This document shows positions 8,001 to 12,031 of a stretch of DNA of 12,031 nt, in pieces (positions within the stretch are counted from its first letter, which is position 1; each line of letters starts with the position of its first letter). Below the pieces are notes generated by a model. That model did not search any database. It worked only from the letters and a program-made list of their open reading frames with translations, and was not told the origin of the DNA. The DNA is from Saprospirales bacterium (lineage in GTDB: Bacteria > Bacteroidota > Bacteroidia > Chitinophagales > Saprospiraceae). Made by a program: the position numbers and the translations under genes. Location of the stretch: NCBI GenBank assembly GCA_003559985.1, contig PWJP01000093.1:1-12031 (forward strand), given 5' to 3'.

Positions 8001-9108
8001 AGAAGAATCGGGCAGAGTTTCCATAGAACTTCGCGGAGGAACCACTCCATTCCTTGTTGACTGGGACCACGGGGTCGATTCGCTTATTGCAGATAGTCTG
8101 GCATCAGGCACCTACGCCTTCACAGTAACCGACCTCTGCGGATTTCAGTTCAGCGATTCAGTCGAGGTCCCGGAATCATCGGGCATTTCGGCAACCATTG
8201 CGGAGGTTCAGGAACCCCTGTGCGGAGGAGACCCAACCGGTTTTATTTCCGTGGAAGTGGAAACCGATGTGGAGGATTTCAGCATATCGTGGAGTCACGG
8301 CGATTCTGTGACCAATCCGATAAGATTGTCGGCAGGAACTTATTCATTTACAGCCACAGATGCCTGCGAATCCTCTGTTTCTGATACAGTAACTCTGGAG
8401 GAACCGGACCCCATTCGCATTGTGGTTGCCGATATCGAGCATCCTGAGTGCCCCCGTAGTAGCGACGGTTCTATAGAGGTTCGCGCAGATGGGGGAACGG
8501 GACCACTTACACTGAATTGGAGCACTGGAGATAGTACCCAGGTGGTAAGAGGTCTTCCTGCGGGAATTTACATTGTCAATGCTACCGATACTTTGGGGTG
8601 CAGCCAGCGTTTGGAAATTGCACTCGAGGATCCGCGGGCGTTTAATGCGGATTTCTCCTATGAACTGGAGGGCGGCACCGTTCAGCTTATGAATGAAAGC
8701 GACAGCGCAGAATTTATCTGGTCCTTTGGTGACGGCAATAGCTCCACAGAGCGAAGTCCAACCCATGAGTACGAGGAGGATGGAGAATACGAAATATGCA
8801 TGACTGCAGCCACTGTCTGCGATACGATTACCATTTGCGAAACTGTACAAATTGTGGGTACGACTGTGACCGATATTCAAGACTCTCCATTGCTTAGACT
8901 CTATCCCAATCCCGCCTCCTCGGACCTGAATGTGGAAATAGACCAGCCCGATCTCTACGAAATGGTGAAAATCTATTCCGCTACCGGTAAACTGGTAAAG
9001 GAGCGAAGCCCGGAAAGCCATATGGTCCTTGATTTGCGCAATTTCCCACCCGGAATCTACATGCTGAGATACGGACCGGGAACCGAGGTCTTTGTTGTGG
9101 GTAAATAA
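5047..9108 (+). CDS. Secreted subtilisin-like (S8) protease with PA, SprB-repeat, PKD and T9SS sorting domains
   Basis: This 1353-aa protein is predicted to be exported by Sec and then by the type IX system. I start at ATG 5047: the chain MNHPTLPTDNLVKK is followed by a hydrophobic core (15-32) and a likely cleavage near TAQ-S (35/36). An in-frame ATG at 5005 would add 14 residues and spoil the signal. Catalytic residues by family alignment are D134 (GEWDAG), H161 (HAVHVAGT; subtilisins usually have HGTHVAGT), oxyanion N275 (SAGNN) and S387 (GTSMSGP). After it come a beta-sandwich domain resembling that of Kp43-type proteases (about 455-590), a degenerate SprB-like module (592-675), a PA domain (about 680-825), five SprB repeats (828-898, 899-975, 976-1050, 1051-1126, 1127-1200), a PKD domain (1201-1271, WSFGDG) and a type A T9SS domain (about 1280-1352, LYPNPASS...FPPGIYMLRY). 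It is probably monocistronic, with a 122-nt gap upstream. The substrate is unknown. Confidence 0.93.
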   Translation: MNHPTLPTDNLVKKVLSIILVLTFTSFSALQLTAQSVAETNREALLEIAEESREAQKLERQEVLEKMTARSLPMRVETPDGMVYELMRFVNGIPEYYTNNNVRAAISTGTNHLQPNGRTNLDLEGEGMIIGEWDAGAVLETHQELVGRVEQRDGATQVHNHAVHVAGTLIASGVRPDARGMAPAANLWAHDWSFDSGEMAEAAADGLLISNHSYGSLAGWAFGDWSGESGWHWFGDISIDPAEDYKFGFYTAKAALWDQITYNAPYYLIVKSAGNNRNDDHSGPHFVFHPDSNDWVMSNDFRQPDGGAFGYDCIPTYGNAKNILTVGAVNTVPSGLSSPEVITMSNFSSWGPTNDGRIKPDIVGDGVGLLSAQGTGNAAYNTSSGTSMSGPNVAGSLLLIQELHERLHGEFMLSSSLRGLAIHTADETGTGPAPDYSFGWGLLNAERAAEFLLDPAKNKLIEDHLQQSDTLRYEIFGDGNTPVKATLAWIDPHAPPPEPALNDRTPMLMNDLDMRIIATSGADSGAVYKPYIMNPDNPAAPAETGDNFRDNVEVVFPGVLPEGDYLVQITHKGELHDDSPHLFSLLISAPIAACEIPAEIAFAQETSCFNTEDGMVVLSGGDGVSGLTFADYRLDFQDSDTFSNLRPGIHYFYVKDSLGCMGSAQVNFSSSDRIEAIKVNQVAVRLTEPKDLRRQFLFSNSALTNGWGANPNEQTVTGSVVRVDDGSDIGIFGCGELLNAGELEGNIALALRGSCQFSEKAFHAQEAGATAIIISNDEEGVMSMGGGILADEIDIPVYMVSLDDGQFISEMIDEGGLELTLGMLNAMTETSCPESSDGGLEPFISGGEPPYTFAWSTGDSTASISGLTAGTHQLTVTDSRSCTFELSMEVGAPDSIHLEVVESHTVSCPGEADGMITVEAAGGTPPYEYEWSTGQEGPELGGVPIGTYFVTVTDANECQAVDSFAITNPDSLLLDSLQVTPACPGEESGRVSIELRGGTTPFLVDWDHGVDSLIADSLASGTYAFTVTDLCGFQFSDSVEVPESSGISATIAEVQEPLCGGDPTGFISVEVETDVEDFSISWSHGDSVTNPIRLSAGTYSFTATDACESSVSDTVTLEEPDPIRIVVADIEHPECPRSSDGSIEVRADGGTGPLTLNWSTGDSTQVVRGLPAGIYIVNATDTLGCSQRLEIALEDPRAFNADFSYELEGGTVQLMNESDSAEFIWSFGDGNSSTERSPTHEYEEDGEYEICMTAATVCDTITICETVQIVGTTVTDIQDSPLLRLYPNPASSDLNVEIDQPDLYEMVKIYSATGKLVKERSPESHMVLDLRNFPPGIYMLRYGPGTEVFVVGK
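7528..8646 (+). repeat. Five tandem SprB-type protein repeats inside the protease gene
   Basis: Five diverged modules of about 71-77 residues begin near 7528, 7741, 7972, 8197 and 8425. Each has an early Cys-x-x-(x)-D/E-G-type turn (SCPESSDG, SCPGEADG, ACPGEESG, LCGGDPTG, ECPRSSDG). A Trp strand follows (AWSTGD, EWSTGQ, DWDHGV, SWSHGD, NWSTGD), then a GTY/GTH/GIY strand and a V/A-TD turn with a late Cys. Nucleotide identity is low, so this is an old expansion rather than a recent duplication. In the known family these repeats occur in surface adhesins such as SprB and in other T9SS cargo. Here they probably act as a stalk or polysaccharide-binding spacer, which is inference. Confidence 0.85.
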
Positions 9109-9173
9109 GTTTTGATTCGCGCGGGTGGACCGGTATTTTGAGAAGTGCGCGGTCATGGTTGCTACGCAAATGA

Positions 9174-9232
9174 CAGTAGAAAGTAGTGAAAGTAGAAAGT
9201 TTAGAAAGTTGATATTGGCGGATAGGGTTTTG
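9174..9232 (+). repeat. Intergenic repeat alpha, copy 1 (AAAGT array plus GCGGATAGG block)
   Basis: AAAGT recurs four times at 8-10-nt intervals (AGAAAGT, GTGAAAGT, AGAAAGT, TAGAAAGTT) and is followed by GATATTGGCGGATAGGG and TTTTG. A copy with the same order and tail (GGTAATAGCGGATAGG then TTTTG) lies at 11423-11487. The spacer between AAAGT units varies, so this is a degenerate array rather than a strict tandem repeat. Confidence 0.75.
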
Positions 9233-9243
9233 CGTAATGCGAG

Positions 9244-9259
9244 GCAATTAGTGAATTGC
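9244..9259. repeat. Short hairpin GCAATT-AGTG-AATTGC
   Basis: This is a perfect 6-bp stem with a 4-nt loop, 11 nt after repeat alpha copy 1. The equivalent position after alpha copy 2 (11505-11522) also holds a GCAA/TTGC hairpin, so this may be a decayed member of the same palindrome class. Confidence 0.45.
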
Positions 9260-9323
9260 GTGTTTTGAGAATAGTTTTCCTTGGTTTCAATATTCCCTTT
9301 CGGGTATTACCCATATTAAACCG

Positions 9324-9354
9324 GCCCCACCAAAGCGTTGGGGGCAGGCTTTTA
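9324..9354 (+). terminator. Possible terminator-like hairpin downstream of the protease gene
   Basis: GCCCC (9324-9328) can pair with GGGGC (9341-9345), extended by one pair past a bulged A, with a loop containing AAAGC. It is followed by AGGC and TTTT (9350-9353). It lies 215 nt after the protease stop, the stem is imperfect and the T-run is short, so it could instead be one edge of the adjacent repeat cluster. Confidence 0.28.
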
Positions 9355-9563
9355 TGAATTTGGCGTTAAGAAAAATTGGTTTCTCACCGTTAAAAAAGTT
9401 GTCAGTGTCTGAAGGTCATAGGAATTCGACAATACGATTCAAGGAATCAATAACAACAAACTGTACCAACCCTGATTCTTCCCACAGTAATGGTGCTTTG
9501 CAAATTCCTATGAACAAGTTTGACAACTTTTAGGTGAGAGACCGATTTTTTAGCTAAATTCAT
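9354..9563. mobile_element. MITE-like long imperfect palindrome (about 210 bp)
   Basis: The left arm (9354-9425) and the reverse complement of the right arm (9503-9563) match through five blocks in the same order: ATGAATTT; AAAAAT(T/C)GGT(T/C)TCTCACC; AAAAGTTGTCA; a variable part; and TCATAGGAATT. Between the arms lie 77 nt with smaller stems (GATTC-AAG-GAATC at 9436-9448; ACTGT...ACAGT). There is no open reading frame of note and no transposase. Size and terminal inverted repeats fit a non-autonomous miniature element. I could not define a target-site duplication. A structured RNA is the main alternative. Confidence 0.5.
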
Positions 9564-9570
9564 ACGTGGC

Positions 9571-9622
9571 CTTGATTTTTTTGTTACTTTTTGTATCAAG
9601 ACAAAAAGTAAGAGCAATCAAG
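9571..9622. repeat. Two-tier hairpin at the start of repeat beta copy 1
   Basis: The inner stem is perfect over 11 bp: TTACTTTTTGT (9584-9594), loop ATCAAG, ACAAAAAGTAA (9601-9611). Outside it CTTGATT (9571-9577) pairs perfectly with AATCAAG (9616-9622) across a 6-nt by 4-nt internal loop. The loop sequence ATCAAG repeats the outer right arm. It lies about 200 nt before the amidase start, too far for a simple leader attenuator. Confidence 0.65.
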
Positions 9623-9641
9623 TTGAAATGGGCAATAATTA
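9589..9641 (+). repeat. Intergenic repeat beta, copy 1
   Basis: This 53-nt block matches 11633-11686 at about 46 positions by eye with one 1-nt indel. The first 20 nt (TTTTGTATCAAGACAAAAAG) are identical in both, then TAAGAGCAAT, and both end in CAATTA or AATAATTA. The orientation is the same. Copy 1 keeps the full 11-bp palindrome; copy 2 has lost its outer pairs. Confidence 0.75.
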
Positions 9642-9734
9642 ATCAAAGGGCAAATTATGATTAGAATAATACCAGGTTATTCTTTACGGGGTTTCATAGG
9701 TTTAAATTATGTATTATTTACAGTGAGTTAGGTA

Positions 9735-9764
9735 TTTTTCAACGGATAAACTTAAGTAAATTTG
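9735..9764 (+). promoter_or_regulatory. Candidate Bacteroidota promoter for the amidase gene
   Basis: TAAATTTG at 9757-9764 matches the -7 consensus TAnnTTTG exactly. The T-run at 9735-9739 is the only -33-like sequence at suitable spacing (about 18 nt) but is not an exact TTTG. Transcription would start near 9771, leaving a leader of about 55 nt before ATG 9827. The leader ends in a CACCATTAAAACCGG segment with no clear Shine-Dalgarno. Confidence 0.45.
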
Positions 9765-9826
9765 GCAATAGAAATCCCCATTCAGAATTCATCAACCATC
9801 TGCAATTCACCATTAAAACCGGAATT

Positions 9827-11413
9827 ATGCCAATCAAAAAATCGTACCATTTTACCCTCTCCCTCCCCTGCATATTGGGACTGATTTTAGGAACAATTGT
9901 TTTTTCTGGCTGTGAAGGAGAAGTTATGGAAAGTGAGGGTCATTACGATGAAGATTTTCCCCTACTGGAAATGGAAATAGCAGACCTTCAAAAAGACTAC
10001 AGGGATGGCAGTTTAACAGTTGTTGAAGTGGTTCAACTCTACCTGGACCGGATAGAAGAACTGGACAGAAACGGCCCTTGTTTGAATTCGGTCATTGCAC
10101 TCAATCCGGAGGCCCTCGAAATTGCAAGTCGGCTGGATGATGAAATCAAAGAGGGAAACCACCGCGGCCCCATGCACGGCGTACCTGTCATGTTAAAGGA
10201 CAATATCGACACAGGTGACGGAATGCCCTCCACAGCCGGCTCGAGAGCCCTTAAAAACAACCTGCCAGATGAAGATGCTGTCCTGGTAAAAAAATTGCGC
10301 GAAGCGGGTGCGGTTATCATCGGAAAAACAAACCTCAGCGAATGGGCCAATTTTCGGGGAATGATGTCCAGCAGTGGATGGAGCGGACACGGTGGTCAAA
10401 CTCTAAATCCCTTCTACCTGGATCGAAATCCCTGCGGTTCGAGCTCCGGATCCGGGGTGGCGGTTTCCGCCAATTTGACCATGGTTGCCATAGGAACAGA
10501 GACCAACGGCTCCATTGTTTGTCCGTCACATGCCAATGGTGTCGTGGGGCTGAAACCCACTTCGGGGCTTGTGAGCAATGCCGGGATTATTCCCATTGCC
10601 TTCAATATGGATGTGGCCGGCCCCATGAGCCGGACTGTCAGGGATGCAGCACTAACCCTTGATGCAATGACCGACCAGAATCAAAATTCCTACGCTGAGC
10701 ATTTGGACCAATTTTCTCTGGAGGGGAAGCGAATAGGGTATTACACCTCCCACCAGGGCAGGAATTTTAAAGTGGATTCACTCACGGAAAGCACCATTGA
10801 GTATTTGGAATCCCGGGGAGCTGAAATAATTTATCTGGATCAAATTGTAAGCCCTGAAACTGGCCATCACGCACTCGAAGTGATGCTTTACGAATACAAA
10901 ACCAGCCTAAATCAATACCTGGCGACCACAACCGAAAATACGGACATTTCAAACATCCGGGATTTATTGGCATTCAATGAAAAGGACGAAATCAGTCTGC
11001 GATATTTCAACCAGAGCTATCTGGAAATGGCTGCGAGGAAAGAAGACCTGGATGCCGAGACCTACCTCGAAGCACTGCACCTGATGCATTTTAACTCCAG
11101 AGAAATGGGCATTGACCTCGCAATAAAAGAAAATGAACTGGATGCAATTGTGGCCCCTACAGGAACTCCGGCCTGGCTCACCGATTTGTACAACGGGGAT
11201 TCCTTTCAATTTGGCACCTCATCCCCGGCTGCTTTTGCGGGATACCCGATTATAAGTGTCCCCATGGGCCAAATCCACGGACTGCCGGTCGGCATTTCAT
11301 TCTTCGGATCCGCCTACAGTGAAAAAACATTGCTGGGACTGGCCTATGCTTTCGAACAGGGAACCCAACACAGGCAACCACCGCTGTTTCTTCCCAACTC
11401 CCAAAAATTTTGA
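9827..11413 (+). CDS. Amidase-signature-family hydrolase, predicted lipoprotein
   Basis: This is a 528-aa enzyme of the amidase signature family (relatives of GatA, FAAH and bacterial amidases), which hydrolyse amide bonds through a Ser-cisSer-Lys triad. K124 (VMLKDNID), the cis-Ser S205 (CGSSSGSG) and nucleophile S229 (GTETNGSI) are all present; the 24-residue Ser-Ser spacing equals that of characterised members. The N-terminus has a basic start (MPIKK), a hydrophobic core (9-26) and a lipobox-like FSGC with C29 as the probable lipidated residue, so the enzyme is likely membrane-anchored outside the cytoplasm. Acidic residues after C29 could act as a Bacteroidota surface-export signal, which is inference. 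This location argues against a role as GatA in tRNA charging. The substrate is unknown; peptide amides or small amides are possible. It stands alone between two repeat-rich spacers. Confidence 0.92.
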   Translation: MPIKKSYHFTLSLPCILGLILGTIVFSGCEGEVMESEGHYDEDFPLLEMEIADLQKDYRDGSLTVVEVVQLYLDRIEELDRNGPCLNSVIALNPEALEIASRLDDEIKEGNHRGPMHGVPVMLKDNIDTGDGMPSTAGSRALKNNLPDEDAVLVKKLREAGAVIIGKTNLSEWANFRGMMSSSGWSGHGGQTLNPFYLDRNPCGSSSGSGVAVSANLTMVAIGTETNGSIVCPSHANGVVGLKPTSGLVSNAGIIPIAFNMDVAGPMSRTVRDAALTLDAMTDQNQNSYAEHLDQFSLEGKRIGYYTSHQGRNFKVDSLTESTIEYLESRGAEIIYLDQIVSPETGHHALEVMLYEYKTSLNQYLATTTENTDISNIRDLLAFNEKDEISLRYFNQSYLEMAARKEDLDAETYLEALHLMHFNSREMGIDLAIKENELDAIVAPTGTPAWLTDLYNGDSFQFGTSSPAAFAGYPIISVPMGQIHGLPVGISFFGSAYSEKTLLGLAYAFEQGTQHRQPPLFLPNSQKF

Positions 11414-11422
11414 TGATTAAAT

Positions 11423-11487
11423 CAGTGAAAAGTAGAAAGTATCGAAAGTACAAAGTTCGGAAAGTTGGTAATAGCGGATAGGTTTTG
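11423..11487 (+). repeat. Intergenic repeat alpha, copy 2
   Basis: AAAGT-type units (AAAAGT, AGAAAGT, TCGAAAGT, ACAAAGT, CGGAAAGTT) precede GGTAATAGCGGATAGG and TTTTG. The element begins about 10 nt after the amidase stop. It has one more AAAGT unit than copy 1 at 9174-9232, suggesting unit number varies. Confidence 0.75.
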
Positions 11488-11499
11488 AAAAAATTCCGT

Positions 11500-11528
11500 G
11501 TAGGGACGCAATGCCTTGCGTCATTTAC
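11500..11528. repeat. REP-like palindrome 1
   Basis: GACGCAA (11505-11511), loop TGCC, TTGCGTC (11516-11522) forms a perfect 7-bp stem. The flanks GTAGG and ATTTAC can only partly extend it. The overall form GTAGGGACGC...GCGTC resembles short dispersed palindromes that are frequent in Bacteroidota and some other phyla. Confidence 0.6.
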
Positions 11529-11554
11529 CCAAATCCGATTTAGATCCATTATCT

Positions 11555-11583
11555 GTAGATACGCACGGACGTGCGTATTCTAC
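11555..11583. repeat. REP-like palindrome 2
   Basis: GTAGATACGCAC (11555-11566), loop GGAC, GTGCGTATTCTAC (11571-11583) pairs over 12 bp with one bulged base in the right arm. Its GTAG...CTAC ends and ACGC core match the class of palindrome 1, 26 nt upstream, so the two form a pair. Confidence 0.65.
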
Positions 11584-11632
11584 CTCCCATAAACTTTATC
11601 GCCCATTTTCAAATCAATAATTGGTAGCGATA

Positions 11633-11686
11633 TTTTGTATCAAGACAAAAAGATAAGAGCAATTGAATTGGAATCGGCAACAATTA
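11633..11686 (+). repeat. Intergenic repeat beta, copy 2
   Basis: This is the counterpart of 9589-9641, in the same orientation, with about 46 matching positions and one inserted A. It keeps only the TTTTGT/ACAAAA core of the hairpin around loop ATCAAG. The left flank (GGTAGCGATA) differs from that of copy 1, so the shared part begins inside the palindrome. Confidence 0.72.
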
Positions 11687-11861
11687 GTCTAACGGTGAAA
11701 TGCGGACTGATTTGGATTCCCTGCGATGCATAACACTACCACCCAATTCCCGAACATCCACATATCCCACCCAAGGTTGTTTTGTCAAGTTGTAGAATTT
11801 TTTTGTCAAAAAACAGCTGTAAAAACGGGCTTTGAACGTTATTGATGCAAACCTTTGTGAA

Positions 11862-12031
11862 ATGCTATCAATAAAAAATATTCTTCTGGTACTCGGTGCA
11901 CTTGTGATCCTCTCCTCCTGTTCGCCCAATCTCAGCCCATACACGCAGGATCTGCACCGGTCGCTCAATTTATCCGAGGCCGAAATGAAAAAGGTGCAGT
12001 TTTACCTGAGTGAAGAACTCGTACTCGAACG
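11862..12031 (+). CDS. Small predicted lipoprotein, 3'-truncated by window edge
   Basis: ATG 11862 opens a frame that stays open for 56 codons to the right edge. The product begins MLSIKNILLVLGALVILSSC: a short basic n-region, a hydrophobic core and a strong lipobox LSSC with C20 as the lipidated residue, followed by SPNLSPYTQDL. The next part, LSEAEMKKVQFYLSEELVLE, is amphipathic and charged. The TQDL...KKVQFYLSE pattern reminds me of conserved Bacteroidota lipoproteins of unknown function, but I cannot name the family. The export signal is clear; the function is unknown. No good Shine-Dalgarno is present upstream. Confidence 0.75.
   Translation, partial: MLSIKNILLVLGALVILSSCSPNLSPYTQDLHRSLNLSEAEMKKVQFYLSEELVLE

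Larger units (their letters stand above)
9109..9826. other. Long non-coding spacer between protease and amidase genes, rich in repeats
   Basis: No convincing gene lies here. In order it contains an AAAGT-rich array (9174-9232), a GCAATT/AATTGC hairpin (9244-9259), a GC-rich hairpin (9324-9345), a long imperfect palindrome (9354-9563), a second hairpin-forming repeat (9571-9641), and an AT-rich stretch leading to a promoter candidate before the amidase. The array and the 9589-9641 block recur downstream of the amidase in the same order and orientation. Confidence 0.8.
11414..11861. other. Non-coding spacer between amidase and lipoprotein genes, rich in repeats
   Basis: No gene is convincing in this stretch. 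It holds repeat alpha copy 2 (11423-11487), two REP-like palindromes (11500-11528 and 11555-11583), repeat beta copy 2 (11633-11686), and near the right end a T6G/CA6 inverted repeat (11799-11813) directly followed by the perfect 8-nt palindrome ACAGCTGT (11813-11820). TTTG boxes at 11831-11834 and 11854-11857 are promoter-like, but the -7 match (AACCTTTG) is imperfect and only 4 nt from the next ATG. Confidence 0.75.

Noticed and set aside
8344..9156. 270-aa open frame on the - strand under the protease gene
   Set aside because: It lies wholly opposite a well-supported coding sequence, has no recognisable motif, and its composition is that expected from the reverse strand of SprB/PKD/T9SS codons.
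9174..9232. CRISPR-like array
   Set aside because: Units are 5-7 nt with 2-4 nt spacers and no cas genes are near; this is a degenerate simple array.
9827..11413. Amidase as GatA of the tRNA-amidotransferase
   Set aside because: A lipoprotein export signal and the absence of gatB or gatC nearby make a cytoplasmic tRNA-charging role unlikely.
11684..11968. 94-aa open frame on the - strand across the right-hand spacer
   Set aside because: It overlaps the start of the lipoprotein gene and the end of repeat beta, and the translation shows no domain or signal.

Overview
The window looks like a chromosomal segment from a Bacteroidota bacterium, most plausibly of the Saprospiria or a related environmental lineage. 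The evidence is a giant secreted protease ending in a type IX secretion (T9SS) sorting domain and carrying SprB-type repeats, a parA-parB-DUF5683 cluster typical of the phylum, promoter candidates with the Bacteroidota TAnnTTTG -7 box, and lipoprotein signals. All recognised genes are on the + strand. I see no rRNA, tRNA, CRISPR array, phage gene or transposase.

Layout. (1) 1-1739: the 3' part of a PurF-type amidophosphoribosyltransferase. Its reading frame is open through the left edge, so the first ATG in the window (66) is internal. (2) 1861-4924: a compact co-directional cluster made of a UPF0173/UlaG-like metallo-hydrolase, ParA, ParB and a DUF5683 membrane protein. Gaps are 14 and 27 nt, and parB and the DUF5683 gene overlap by 4 nt, so this is probably one transcript whose core is chromosome partitioning. 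(3) 5047-9108: a secreted, multidomain subtilisin-like protease (signal peptide, S8 catalytic domain, beta domain, SprB-like module, PA domain, five SprB repeats, PKD, T9SS sorting domain). (4) 9827-11413: an amidase-signature enzyme with a lipoprotein signal and an intact Lys-Ser-Ser triad. (5) 11862-right edge: the start of a small lipoprotein gene that runs out of the window.

The coding content is mostly ordinary. The unusual part is the non-coding DNA around the amidase. The two long spacers (9109-9826 and 11414-11861) carry the same elements in the same order and orientation: an AAAGT-rich array ending in a shared GCGGATAGG block, then a GCAA/TTGC hairpin, then a second shared block built on TTTTGTATCAAGACAAAA. 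The first spacer additionally contains a roughly 210-bp imperfect palindrome resembling a MITE or a structured RNA. The second contains two REP-like palindromes. This points to dispersed, probably mobile or recombination-derived non-coding elements, with the amidase gene sitting between two direct copies of a compound repeat. Whether these repeats recur genome-wide cannot be judged from this window.
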